Assembly: GCA_025456345.1 (NCBI GenBank)
Contig: JALOKU010000021.1
Span: 1 to 42,222, forward strand
Source: Vicinamibacterales bacterium
Lineage (GTDB): Bacteria; Acidobacteriota; Vicinamibacteria; Vicinamibacterales; JAKQTR01
Length of the DNA: 42,222 nt
Reading direction: 5' to 3'
Shown here piece by piece: positions 19,668-28,423 of the stretch. Positions within the stretch are counted from its first letter, which is position 1; the number at the start of each line of letters is the position of its first letter. Below the pieces are notes generated by a model. That model made no database searches, was not told the DNA's origin, and worked only from the letters and a program-made list of their open reading frames with translations. The translations under genes were made by a program, and so were the position numbers.

Positions 19668-22600
19668 ATGCCAAGAGTCACGTTCGATTCGCCCGCCTTC
19701 ACCAATGACGACGCCGGGGCCATCGGCCGGCGGTATTACAGCCTCGACGCCGCCTCCTCGCCGTTGCCGAGCGAGCGGGACCAGAACTTCCTGCTGACGA
19801 CGGCCAGCAATGATCGGCACGTCCTGAAGATCTCGAACGCCGGGGAAGACCCGCGCGTGATCGATCTGCAGAACGCGGCGCTCCTGCACCTGGCCACGAT
19901 GGCGCCGGACATCCGGCTTCCGCGTGTGCGGCATGCCGCCGACGGCCAGGCCGTGGTGTCCGTGCCGGACGCAGCAGGCACGCCGCACCTGGTCAGGCTG
20001 CTCACCTGGGCGCCCGGGCATATGCTCGCCCGCGTGGAACCGCACACGCCGGAGCTGCTGCGCAGCCTCGGCACCCTGCTGGGCGCGGTCGACGCGGCGC
20101 TCGAGACGTTTGCGCATCCCGCGTCCGAGCGCGACCTGAAATGGGATCCCCGGCGAGCCGGCTGGATCCGCGAGTACTTTCACGCCGTCGGGGATCCGGC
20201 CCGGCGCATCCTGGTGGAACGCCTGTTCGCGTGGTCGGAGGAGGAACTCTCGCGCCTCGCCCCGCAACTCCGCACCGGCGTCATCTACAACGACGCCAAC
20301 GACTACAACGTGCTCGTGGACGGCTCCGACCCGTACGCGCGGCGCGTGACGTCAGTCGTCGACTTCGGTGACATGCTTCATACCTGGGTCGCCAACGAGG
20401 CGGCGGTCGGCTGCGCGTACGCCATGCTGGACAAGCCTGACCCGCTCGCCGCGGCCGCGCCGATCGTCGAGGGATACTACGCGGCGTACCCGCTCGGCCC
20501 CGCCGAGATCGAGGCGCTGTTCCCCCTCATCTGCAGCCGGCTGGCGGTGAGCGTGGTCAACTCGGCCGTGCAGCGCCATGCCGATCCCGGGAACGAATAC
20601 CTCACGGTCAGCGAGCGGCCGGCGTGGGAACTGCTCGAGCGGCTCGGCTCCGTGCATCCCAGGTTCGCGCACTACACCTTCCGCGGCGCGTGCGGTCTCG
20701 AACCGTGTCCTGCCTCGCCCGCCATCTCGTCGTGGCTGCGAGACTTTGCGGGCGTCATCGGGCCGTTGCTCGATCCCGACCCGCGGGCGGCGCCGCGCGT
20801 CGTGTTCGACCTGGCGGTCGACAGCCTCACCTCGGGCACGCCGGCGGTGTGGTCGGACAGCGGGTCGTCGGCGAGGAAGATCGCGCGGCGGATGGAGGAC
20901 GCGGGCGCCGCAGTCGGAATCGGCTGTTACGACGAGGTCCGCGGCGTCTACACCAGCGACGCGTTCGTGAAGCCGGGCAACGACGGCCCGTCGTCGCGCA
21001 CCGTGCATCTCGGCCTGGACCTGTTCGTGAGGCCCGGCACGCCGGTGCTCGCGCCGCTGGACGGCGTGGTGCACAGCATCGCCGTGAACGACACGCCGCT
21101 CGACTACGGGCCCACCATCGTCCTCGAGCACGAAGCCGGGCCTGCCGGGCCCCGCTTCTACACGCTGTACGGGCATCTCTCGAACGCGTCGGCGAGCGCG
21201 CTCACCGTTGGCGACACGGTCCGCACCGGACGTGTCATCGCGCGAGTCGGCGCGGCCGCCGAGAACGGCGGCTGGCCGCCCCACCTGCACTTCCAGCTCA
21301 TCACCGATCTGCTCGACCTGCGCGGCGACTTCCCCGGCGTGGCCGATCCGGCGGAGCGCCGCGTGTGGCTGAGCCTGGTCCCGGACCCGAATCTCGTCGC
21401 CCGGATTCCCGGAGGCGTCACCGCCCGGCGCGGGCCGTCGGGCGACGACCTTCTGGCGTCCCGCCGGGACCGCGTCGGGCCGTCGCTCAGCGTGTCGTAT
21501 CGCCGGCCGCTCACGATCGTGCGCGGCTGGATGCAGCACCTCTACGACGCCGACGGCCGCACGTACCTCGACGCCGTCAACAACGTCCCGCACGTCGGCC
21601 ACTGTCACCCGCGCGTGGTCGAGGCCGGCCGGCGGCAGATGGCGGTGCTCAACACCAACACGCGCTACCTGCACGAGCGGCTCGTGCAGTACGCCGGGCG
21701 GCTCGCGGCCACGCTGCCGGAGCCGCTGCGCGTCTGCTATTTCGTCAACTCCGGCAGCGAAGCCAACGAACTCGCCCTGCGCCTTGCGCGATGCGTCACC
21801 GGCAGCCGCGACACCATCGTCGTCGACGTCGGCTACCACGGCAATACGAACGCGGCGGTCGAGATCAGCCCCTACAAGTTCGACGGCCCCGGCGGCGCCG
21901 GCGCGCCGCCGTACGTCCACGTGGTGCCCACCCCCGACGTGTACCGCGGCGTCTACCGGGGTGCTTCCGCCGATGCGGGCGCGCGCTACGCCGCGCACGT
22001 GGCCATCGCGGTCGATCGGCTCGAAGCCGCGGGCCGGCGGATGGGCGCCTTCATCGCCGAATCGGCGCTGAGCTGCGCCGGCCAGATCGTGCTGCCGGAC
22101 GGGTACCTCCATCACGCCTACGAGGCCGTGCGGGCCGCGGGTGGCCTGTGCATCGCCGACGAGGTCCAGGTCGGCTTCGGGCGCGCCGGCTCGCACTTCT
22201 GGGCGTTCGAGACCCAGGGTGTCGTGCCCGACATCGTGACGATGGGAAAGCCCATCGGCAACGGCCACCCGCTCGGCGCGGTGGTCACCACGCCCGAGAT
22301 CGCCCGCGCGTTCGCCAACGGCATGGAGTACTTCAATACCTACGGGGGCAATCCCGTGTCCTGCGCGATCGGCCTGGCCGTGCTCGACGTGATCCGCGAC
22401 GAGGGCCTGCAAGCCCGCGCGCTCGAGGTCGGGCAGATCCTGGTGAACGGGCTCCGCGCGCTGATGCCCCGTCATCCCCTCATCGGCGACGTGCGCGGGC
22501 TCGGCCTCTTCGTCGGCATCGAGCTTGTCCGCGACCGCGAGACGCGCAAACCAGCGGGCACGGAAGCCGGCCTCGTGGCGAACCGCATGCGCGACAAGGG

Positions 22601-22736
22601 CATCCTCGTGAGCACGGACGGCCCGTTCCACAACGTGCTGAAAATCAAGCCCCCGCTGTGCTTCACGGCCGGCGACGCCGGCCGCCTCGTCTCAACGCTG
22701 GACGGGATCCTCGGCGAGGACTACCTGCAGCGGTGA
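19668..22736 (+). CDS. Trifunctional fusion: kinase (APH fold), M23 peptidase, class III aminotransferase
   Basis: 1022 residues in three parts. (1) About 1-385: aminoglycoside phosphotransferase/hydroxylysine kinase fold, with [12 protein letters not shown] (Asp209, Asn214) and VDFGDM (232-236); the usual His before this motif is Tyr207. (2) About 440-575: M23/LytM peptidase with zinc ligands His447 and Asp451 (HLGLD), plus YGHL (His503) and HLH (539-541). (3) About 605-1020: class III aminotransferase with NSGSEANE, Asp831 in [11 protein letters not shown] and Schiff-base Lys861 in [11 protein letters not shown]. In animals, hydroxylysine kinase and phosphohydroxylysine or phosphoethanolamine phospho-lyases (AGXT2L family) match parts 1 and 3, so phosphorylation then elimination of a hydroxy amino acid or ethanolamine is the likely chemistry. 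The peptidase could act on peptidoglycan, but no signal peptide is seen. Confidence 0.85.
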   Translation: MPRVTFDSPAFTNDDAGAIGRRYYSLDAASSPLPSERDQNFLLTTASNDRHVLKISNAGEDPRVIDLQNAALLHLATMAPDIRLPRVRHAADGQAVVSVPDAAGTPHLVRLLTWAPGHMLARVEPHTPELLRSLGTLLGAVDAALETFAHPASERDLKWDPRRAGWIREYFHAVGDPARRILVERLFAWSEEELSRLAPQLRTGVIYNDANDYNVLVDGSDPYARRVTSVVDFGDMLHTWVANEAAVGCAYAMLDKPDPLAAAAPIVEGYYAAYPLGPAEIEALFPLICSRLAVSVVNSAVQRHADPGNEYLTVSERPAWELLERLGSVHPRFAHYTFRGACGLEPCPASPAISSWLRDFAGVIGPLLDPDPRAAPRVVFDLAVDSLTSGTPAVWSDSGSSARKIARRMEDAGAAVGIGCYDEVRGVYTSDAFVKPGNDGPSSRTVHLGLDLFVRPGTPVLAPLDGVVHSIAVNDTPLDYGPTIVLEHEAGPAGPRFYTLYGHLSNASASALTVGDTVRTGRVIARVGAAAENGGWPPHLHFQLITDLLDLRGDFPGVADPAERRVWLSLVPDPNLVARIPGGVTARRGPSGDDLLASRRDRVGPSLSVSYRRPLTIVRGWMQHLYDADGRTYLDAVNNVPHVGHCHPRVVEAGRRQMAVLNTNTRYLHERLVQYAGRLAATLPEPLRVCYFVNSGSEANELALRLARCVTGSRDTIVVDVGYHGNTNAAVEISPYKFDGPGGAGAPPYVHVVPTPDVYRGVYRGASADAGARYAAHVAIAVDRLEAAGRRMGAFIAESALSCAGQIVLPDGYLHHAYEAVRAAGGLCIADEVQVGFGRAGSHFWAFETQGVVPDIVTMGKPIGNGHPLGAVVTTPEIARAFANGMEYFNTYGGNPVSCAIGLAVLDVIRDEGLQARALEVGQILVNGLRALMPRHPLIGDVRGLGLFVGIELVRDRETRKPAGTEAGLVANRMRDKGILVSTDGPFHNVLKIKPPLCFTAGDAGRLVSTLDGILGEDYLQR

Positions 22737-22818
22737 ACGGGCCCGCAGCCGTCGAACAAGTCCGCGCCGGTCTCCGTAGTACAGGGATGGCCGCGCCGAG
22801 GCCCTTGTGGAGGTGTCC

Positions 22819-23916
22819 GTGTACCGACGCAGAATCGCCGCCGTCCTCGCCTTCGCGGCCGCCGGCTGGCTCGCCCAAAGCGGCGGCGCCGTGCTGGCCG
22901 GCCAGGCGAAGCCCGCCGCGCCGCTGACCAGTCTCGATGCGTTCATGGCCCGCGTCCTCGAGCGCCGCAACGAGAATTGGAGAACGCTTCACGACTACAT
23001 CCTGAGCGAGCGCGAGACGTTCCAGATTCTGGGCCCGGGCGGTATCCCGCTTGCCGGCCAGCGCCGCGAGTTCGAGTGGTTCGTCCGCGACGGCTATCTC
23101 GTCCGCAGCCCGGTGAAGGCCAATGGCGCCTCGCTCGGAGAGTCGGACCGCCGGAAATACGAGGCGGACTGGCTGAAGAAAGAGCACGAGCGCGACACGC
23201 GGGCGAAAGAGAAGGCGGCGAAGAAGGACAAGGAGTCCGTCGAGGCGGAGCTGGCGGAAGAACTGCGCACGGTCGACCTGGGCTCGGACAAGGACGTCAT
23301 CTCGGTGGTGGGCACCGAACCCCGCTTCATCTCCGAGGCGTACTTCATGAAGTTCCCGTTCGAGCCCGGCAACTATTACCTGGCCGGGCGAGAGATGATG
23401 GACGGCCGCCCGGTGGTGAAGATCGAGTACTACCCGTCGCGCCTCTTCAGCGACGACGAGGATCGCGAGAAGAAGGCCGTCACCGTCACCGCCGGCGGCG
23501 AGGTCAAGGTCGAGCCGGCCCCGGAGAAGCCGGGAGGCAAGGAGAAGGCGAAGCCGCCGGCGAAGCGCGACAAGGGCGACGACATCGAGAACGAAATCGA
23601 AGCGGCCCTGAACAAGGTCACGATGGTCACGATGTGGATCGATCCGCAGGAGTACCAGATCGTCAGGTTCGCCTTCGACAACGCCGATTGGGGCTTCCTG
23701 CCTGGCCGCGCCATCGTCCGCGTCGATCAGGCGAAGGCCACCATGACCATGGGGCGATACTTCGACAACGTCTGGCTCCCGAAGGAAATCGCGTTCGGAT
23801 TTGGCGCGACGTTTGCCGCCGGATCGTACACGTTCCGGTACGGCCGCGAGTTCTACGACTACCGCAAGGGCGAGGTCAGCGCGAAGATCCGCGGCTACGT
23901 GCCGAAGGAGCCCTAG
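22819..23916 (+). CDS. Exported protein of unknown function, possible LolA/RseB-like fold
   Basis: 365 residues. N-terminal signal segment (about 1-30, RRRIAAVLAFAAAGWLAQ). The body has a Lys/Glu-rich stretch (about 100-150), another Lys/Pro/Glu-rich stretch (about 230-260), then beta-rich sequence (MWIDPQEYQIVRFAF, GRYFDNVWLPKEIAF, SYTFRYGREFYDY) that resembles LolA/RseB-like lipid or lipoprotein carriers; weak resemblance only. I chose the GTG at 22819 because GGAGG lies 5 nt upstream; GTGs at 22807 and 22813 add up to four residues. It directly precedes an Omp85 gene with 1-4 bp between, so a partner role at the outer membrane is plausible. Confidence 0.72.
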   Translation: MYRRRIAAVLAFAAAGWLAQSGGAVLAGQAKPAAPLTSLDAFMARVLERRNENWRTLHDYILSERETFQILGPGGIPLAGQRREFEWFVRDGYLVRSPVKANGASLGESDRRKYEADWLKKEHERDTRAKEKAAKKDKESVEAELAEELRTVDLGSDKDVISVVGTEPRFISEAYFMKFPFEPGNYYLAGREMMDGRPVVKIEYYPSRLFSDDEDREKKAVTVTAGGEVKVEPAPEKPGGKEKAKPPAKRDKGDDIENEIEAALNKVTMVTMWIDPQEYQIVRFAFDNADWGFLPGRAIVRVDQAKATMTMGRYFDNVWLPKEIAFGFGATFAAGSYTFRYGREFYDYRKGEVSAKIRGYVPKEP

Positions 23917-23920
23917 CGTG

Positions 23921-25183
23921 ATGCCGCGCCGACGTCAGCCGTTGCTCGCCGCCGCGATCCTGGCGGTGATCTCCCACGCGGCAGCCCTGGCCCAGACCGC
24001 CATGCCGGAGGTGGTCGCCGAGGTTCGCATCCACGGCAACTACCGCACGCCCGACGGCGAGGTGCTGCGGATCGCGGGCATCGCCGTCGGGAGCCCGCTC
24101 GAGGCGGGCGCCGTCGACGCGGCCGCCGATCGGCTGCGCCGGAGCGGGCGCTTCGAAGCGGCCGATGTCCGCAAGCGGTACCGATCGCTCGACGACATGA
24201 CCGATGTCGCCATCATCATCGCCGTGACCGAGCGGCCCGGCGTGGAACCAGGCGGCGTCATGCCCGGCCCGATGAAACGGGTGCGGAACGCGCTCATGGC
24301 ATCGCCGTCGCTCGAGTACGTGGATGGTTACGGCTTCATCGCGGGCGGCCGCGTAAGCTTCGTGAACGTGCTCGGAAAGGGCGGGCACCTGGTCGCGCCG
24401 CTGACGGTGGGATCGACGCGCCAGGCTGGCCTCGAGCTGGACAAGACGCTGCAGAGCGGGCCGCTCAGCAGGATTCACGGGGGCTATGCCATCGTGAGCC
24501 GCGAGAATCCGGCCTACGACACGCGCGACCTTCGCAACGACTTCCGGGTGGAGGCCTCCCGTCAGTTCGCCCGCGTCGGGAACGCCGCCGTGCGCGCCGG
24601 CTGGGCCGACGTGTCCTTCGGCGACATCGACGATCAGCTGACGACATACGGCGCCCGTGTGTCGGTGGATACTCGCGTCAATACGGCGTTTCCGCGCAAC
24701 GCGATCTACGCCAGCGCGGCGTGGGACGCGCTCAAGCCTGAATCCGGCTCCACCATCAACCGCTACACCATCGACGGGCAGGCGTATGTGGGCTTCATCG
24801 GGTCGTCCGTGCTCGCCCTGCGGGCCCGCACGGAAACGGCGGACCGGCCGCTGCCCGTCTACGAGCGCGCCCTATTGGGCGGCTTCGGGTCGCTGCGCGG
24901 GTTCAAGGCCGGCGCGTTCACGGGCGACAACCTTTCGGCGGCCTCGCTCGAACTGCGCGTACCGTTCCACTCTCCCCTGCGCCTGGGCCAGACCGGCCTC
25001 ACCGTGTTTGGCGATGCGGGCGCGGCCTACGACCATGGCGTCAAGCTGAGCGACGCGCGCGTCGAGTACGGCGCGGGCGGCGGATGGTACCTCCGCGTGC
25101 CGCTGTTCCAGCTCGAGGTCGATGTCGCCTACGGGTTCGACAGCGGCACCCGCGTGCACGTCACGGCCGGCTTCAAGTTCTGA
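23921..25183 (+). CDS. Omp85-family outer-membrane protein (short, one POTRA)
   Basis: 420 residues. Signal peptide 1-25 (ends ALAQ). One POTRA-like domain at about 28-100 (VAEVRIHGNYRTPDGEVLRIAGI). The barrel occupies about 120-420; the L6 motif is GGFGSLRGFKAG and the C-terminus is a beta-signal ending TAGFKF. It is shorter than BamA (five POTRAs) or TamA (three). By homology it would insert or move proteins at the outer membrane, or serve as a two-partner-type translocator. AAGGAG at 23905-23910 serves either the ATG at 23921 or a GTG at 23918. It is joined to the upstream exported protein gene. Confidence 0.88.
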   Translation: MPRRRQPLLAAAILAVISHAAALAQTAMPEVVAEVRIHGNYRTPDGEVLRIAGIAVGSPLEAGAVDAAADRLRRSGRFEAADVRKRYRSLDDMTDVAIIIAVTERPGVEPGGVMPGPMKRVRNALMASPSLEYVDGYGFIAGGRVSFVNVLGKGGHLVAPLTVGSTRQAGLELDKTLQSGPLSRIHGGYAIVSRENPAYDTRDLRNDFRVEASRQFARVGNAAVRAGWADVSFGDIDDQLTTYGARVSVDTRVNTAFPRNAIYASAAWDALKPESGSTINRYTIDGQAYVGFIGSSVLALRARTETADRPLPVYERALLGGFGSLRGFKAGAFTGDNLSAASLELRVPFHSPLRLGQTGLTVFGDAGAAYDHGVKLSDARVEYGAGGGWYLRVPLFQLEVDVAYGFDSGTRVHVTAGFKF

Positions 25184-25209
25184 AGACCGCCGCCGGGCGG
25201 GCCGTCGGC

Positions 25210-25215
25210 TAGAAT
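25210..25215 (+). promoter_or_regulatory. -10-like TAGAAT upstream of the MscS-type gene
   Basis: TAGAAT lies 18 nt before the ATG at 25234, giving a short leader that still holds a GGAG (25223-25226) 7 nt from the start. No clear -35 box. Confidence 0.35.
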
Positions 25216-25233
25216 GTCTACCGGAGCCAGATC

Positions 25234-26886
25234 ATGCCCATGTTGACACGGCGGCGAGCGGGGCTCGCCTCACTCGTCTTCGCCATCGGTCTCATTCCCG
25301 TTACGCTGCCGGCTGCCGCGCAGGAGCCGCAGCCGGCAGCGGCCCAGGCGGCGCCGGCGTCCCAGGAGGATCCCCTCCGGCGCGAAACGCCCCGCGGGGC
25401 ATTCCTGGGGTTCGTCGAAGCCTCGCAGCGGGGTGACCGCGCCACGGCCGCCGACTACCTGCAGTGGCCACGGCAGAAGATGCCGATCGACCGTGAAGAG
25501 GCGGCGGACCATCTGCGTTTCATCCTCAACCACGGGTTCGAAGGCAATCTCGACCGCCTGAGCCGTGATCCCGGCGGCATCATCAACGACGGGCTCCCGC
25601 CCGACCGCGATCGCGCCGGAACGGCGGTCCTGTCGAACGGCGAACGCGTGGACATCCACCTCACGCGAGTCGTTCAGAGCACGGGGCCGGCCCTCTGGAT
25701 GATCTCGGCCGACACGGTCTCGGACATCCCGCGGATGTACGAGCACGCCGGACTGCCGAAGGTCGAGCGCCGCCTTCCCAGGTTCCTGACGTCCGCGAGT
25801 TTCGGCGAAATGCCGCTCTGGGTGCCCATCGCGCTCCTCGCCGCGGTGCCGGTGCTCTACTTCGTGTCGCGGCTCGTGCTCTGGGCCATCATCGAGTTTG
25901 TCCGGATGGTGCTCAGGTTCAGAGGGCATCGCGGACCGATCAGGCGATCGCGGGAGTGGCTGGCGCTTTCGCGCCCGTCGGCGTTCCTGCTGACGCTCGG
26001 CCTGCACCGCCTGCTCTCGCCCATGGTCGGCATCCCGCTGCTCCACCGCCAGTACTACTCGCGGACCGTCACCGTTCTGCTGATCGGCGGCATCGTGTGG
26101 TGGCTGTGGCGGGCGGTGGATCTGGTGGCCGAGCGGATGCGCGATCGCCTGAAGCCGGATCATCCGCGGACCGCCCAATCGGTCTACGTGCTCGGCCGGC
26201 GCCTGTTGAAGGGCGTGGTGGCCGCCATCGCGCTGCTCGCCGGGCTGGCGGCCTTCGGCGTCAACCTCACCGCGACGCTGGCCGGGCTGGGCATCGGCGG
26301 CGTGGCGCTCGCGTTCGCCTCTCAGCGGACGCTCGAGAACGTCTTCGGCGGCATCTTCGTCCTCAGCGACCGCAGCATCGTCGTCGGCGACGTCTGCCAG
26401 ATCGGGAAGTACACCGGCGAGGTGGTGGACGTCGGCCTGCGGTCGATGCAGCTGCGCACGGTGAACCGCACGGTGGTCTACGTACCGAACGGCACGCTGG
26501 CCACGATGGAAGTGGAGAACCTGAGCCGGCGCGACAAGTTCCTCTTCCAGCACATCGTGGGATTGCGCTACGAGACGACGCTCGAGCAGGTCGGACGCGT
26601 GCAGGGCGAGATCAGGGCCATGCTGGCCGGTGATGCGCGCATCGAGCAGGACACGCACCGTGTCCGGCTCGTCCGCTTCGGGTCTTACTCGCTGGACATC
26701 GACGTGTTCGCGTACGTGAAGGCGGCCGACCTCCCGTCGTTTCTCGCCGTGCAGGAAGAGCTGCTGCTGCACATCATGAGCATCGTGAAATCCGCGGGCG
26801 CCGACCTCGCCTTCCCGTCGCAGACGATGTATGTGAAGACCGATCCCCAGTCGCCGGCCGTGATTCCGTTCGAGGCGCCGGAGTAG
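25234..26886 (+). CDS. MscS-type mechanosensitive ion channel
   Basis: 550 residues. Signal peptide about 1-29 (ends AAAQ). A periplasmic domain of about 160 residues precedes the membrane part (segments near 195-220, 245-265, 280-300 and 328-355). The pore helix TLAGLGIGGVALAFASQRTLENVFGGIFVLSD and the beta domain (VVDVGLRSMQLRTVNRTVVYVPNGTL) are hallmark MscS sequences. Such channels open under membrane tension and release solutes in hypo-osmotic shock. The exported N-terminal domain is larger than in E. coli MscS and could sense something outside. Convergent with the next gene across a probable terminator. Confidence 0.92.
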   Translation: MPMLTRRRAGLASLVFAIGLIPVTLPAAAQEPQPAAAQAAPASQEDPLRRETPRGAFLGFVEASQRGDRATAADYLQWPRQKMPIDREEAADHLRFILNHGFEGNLDRLSRDPGGIINDGLPPDRDRAGTAVLSNGERVDIHLTRVVQSTGPALWMISADTVSDIPRMYEHAGLPKVERRLPRFLTSASFGEMPLWVPIALLAAVPVLYFVSRLVLWAIIEFVRMVLRFRGHRGPIRRSREWLALSRPSAFLLTLGLHRLLSPMVGIPLLHRQYYSRTVTVLLIGGIVWWLWRAVDLVAERMRDRLKPDHPRTAQSVYVLGRRLLKGVVAAIALLAGLAAFGVNLTATLAGLGIGGVALAFASQRTLENVFGGIFVLSDRSIVVGDVCQIGKYTGEVVDVGLRSMQLRTVNRTVVYVPNGTLATMEVENLSRRDKFLFQHIVGLRYETTLEQVGRVQGEIRAMLAGDARIEQDTHRVRLVRFGSYSLDIDVFAYVKAADLPSFLAVQEELLLHIMSIVKSAGADLAFPSQTMYVKTDPQSPAVIPFEAPE

Positions 26887-26913
26887 GCCGGGCGCGGGCC
26901 TTTGCGCGCCGGC
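26887..26913. terminator. GC-rich stem-loop between convergent genes
   Basis: The arms 26887-26896 and 26905-26913 pair over about 9 bp with one bulged G, and GGGGTTT follows. It sits just after the mscS-type stop (26886) and 16 bp before the convergent gene end at 26929. Moderate support from position and pairing. Confidence 0.4.
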
Positions 26914-26928
26914 GGGGTTTAACCGGGG

Positions 26929-27669
26929 TCAATCGAGCGTGATCGGCTCGCCGTGCACGATGGGGCGGGTGCGCGGGAGGCGGCCGCGGTAGGCGAGCCA
27001 CCCGACCGCCGTCATGAGGGCGGCAAAGGCCGCCAGCATCGCGGCGTCGGCGGCGCGGCCCCGGGGCAGGGCCTTCGAGAGCCCCCACACCGTGGCCTGC
27101 GCGATCGTGACGGTCCACACCGCGCCGTAGAAGACGCGGCGCTCGTAGCCCTCGAACTGCACGGACGGCTTGGTGCGCGGCAGCCGGCCGGCGGCTCCGA
27201 GCGCCCACGTCGCCGCCATGACCGCCAGAAAGAGCGTGGCGTACAGCTGGTGCATCATCCAGCGGCCCGAGAGGATGGCAACCAGCAGGCCCGTGATGTT
27301 CACCGCCGGGTAGGCCGCGATGACGCCCCACGCCATCGTGTAGCAGACGCGCCGGTAGACGGGGTTCGGCTTGTCCTCGGTGAAGAACATCACGTACGGC
27401 CGCGTCTCGGTGCCCGGCAGCTTGCCAAACGCCGCCGCCAGGCCGGTGCCCGCAAGGACGCACGCCATCCAGCCGGCGACGCGCGCATCGAAGCCGCGAT
27501 GGAAGAGACTGGCGATGAGCGGCCCGGGAAGCAGGAAGTACACCCAGGCCCAAACCGGCCAGTGCAGCACCCGGTACACGAGCGTGTTCCGCTCGCGCAC
27601 CTTGCGCGTCACCGCGTACTCGACGCGCGTGCCGTAGGCCGGCACTCCTACTTCGCCTGCCTGCGCCAC
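26929..27669 (-). CDS. Polytopic membrane protein with three internal repeats, unknown function
   Basis: 246 residues with about six hydrophobic helices. Three repeats of roughly 75 residues are visible, each with two helices and ending in a conserved loop: GKLPGTETRPYV (about 82-93), GRLPRTKPSVQF (about 161-172) and GRLPRTRPIVHG (about 229-240). Each loop leads into residues such as YRR or YERR before the next helix. No family recognised. I kept the GTG at 27669, which overlaps the lipoprotein gene by 22 bp; a GTG at 27645 would avoid the overlap. Neither has a good Shine-Dalgarno sequence. Confidence 0.7.
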   Translation of the reverse strand: MAQAGEVGVPAYGTRVEYAVTRKVRERNTLVYRVLHWPVWAWVYFLLPGPLIASLFHRGFDARVAGWMACVLAGTGLAAAFGKLPGTETRPYVMFFTEDKPNPVYRRVCYTMAWGVIAAYPAVNITGLLVAILSGRWMMHQLYATLFLAVMAATWALGAAGRLPRTKPSVQFEGYERRVFYGAVWTVTIAQATVWGLSKALPRGRAADAAMLAAFAALMTAVGWLAYRGRLPRTRPIVHGEPITLD

Positions 27670-28190
27670 GTGTTGACGGCGGTCACGCGGCCCTTCGAGT
27701 CCTTCACTGTCAGCGTGAGGAGGTCGCCCTCGAACGCAAAGGCGCGCTCGCGGCCGGCGGCCATCTCGGCGGGAAGCGTGGCGAAGTCGCCCTCCGACTG
27801 CTGAACGTCCAGCAGGCGCAGCACCTGCCGCTGCGTGTCGATCACCGCCCGGCCCGTGAAATTGAGCGCCGCCCGCTGTTCGGCCGTCGCCGCAGGGTCG
27901 GCATAGTCGCCCTTCAGCGACAGATTGCCGTAGGCGTCATAGGTGAGCACGGCCGACGCCTTGATCGGGGTCTTCACGCCTGCGGCCGACAGGACGTCGG
28001 CCGACACCAGGTTCCATGTGCCTTCGAGCCGGCTCCGGACCGACGCGAGCGTGCCCGGGCCTGCGGAGACGGCCCCGCCCTCGATCGGGCGCTGCCTCGG
28101 CCTGGAGCTGACGCACGCGGAACACGACACCAGCACAACTGCCGGCATCATCACCCACACCATGGCGCGGAACTGTTTCGACATGACCAT
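27648..28190 (-). CDS. Predicted lipoprotein, unknown function
   Basis: 180 residues. Type II signal peptide with lipobox LVSC near residue 22 (VVLVSCSAC), so it would be lipidated by Lgt and anchored in a membrane. The mature part has LEGTWNLVSADV and AVLTYDAYGNLSLKGDY, which resemble lipocalin-like small beta-barrel domains that begin with an LxGxW segment; the resemblance is weak. I chose the ATG at 28190 for the signal peptide; the frame upstream is open but does not encode a recognisable protein. It overlaps the membrane protein gene downstream by 22 bp, so both are probably expressed together. Confidence 0.75.
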   Translation of the reverse strand: MVMSKQFRAMVWVMMPAVVLVSCSACVSSRPRQRPIEGGAVSAGPGTLASVRSRLEGTWNLVSADVLSAAGVKTPIKASAVLTYDAYGNLSLKGDYADPAATAEQRAALNFTGRAVIDTQRQVLRLLDVQQSEGDFATLPAEMAAGRERAFAFEGDLLTLTVKDSKGRVTAVNTWRRQAK

Positions 28191-28282
28191 CACCCCTGGA
28201 TTGGCGCTGACCGTATGGCAGCTTAGCAGACAAACTCGCCCTGGTGAAACGACCGGTGTCACGCCGGGCCTGACCACCTCAG

Positions 28283-28412
28283 CCCGAGCTTCGGTGGTCC
28301 GCCGAAGCCCCGCGAAGGCGGAAGGCCCGGCCTCCATTCTGAGGGTGGAGCCCCGGGGCTTCCCTGGCCTGAGCCTGTCGAAGGGAGGGAAGTCGAAGGC
28401 AGCCCCGGGGGG
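28283..28412. repeat. Composite dispersed repeat in a 233-bp gap
   Basis: Two palindromic parts. The first is a 7-bp stem at 28288-28294 and 28302-28308 (GCTTCGG/CCGAAGC). The second has 10-bp perfect arms at 28351-28360 and 28401-28410 (CCCCGGGGCT/AGCCCCGGGG) around TCCCTGGCCTGAGC and GAAGTCGAAGGCAG. The latter two blocks recur, in the same order, at 41408-41433. This fills most of the gap 28191-28423, the longest gene-free stretch here. No promoter or RNA gene is seen in it. Confidence 0.75.
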
Positions 28413-28423
28413 CAGGCCGGCCG

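Noticed and set aside
28191-28423. A small RNA or tRNA in the gap
   Set aside because: No cloverleaf and no clear promoter-terminator pair; repeats account for most of it.
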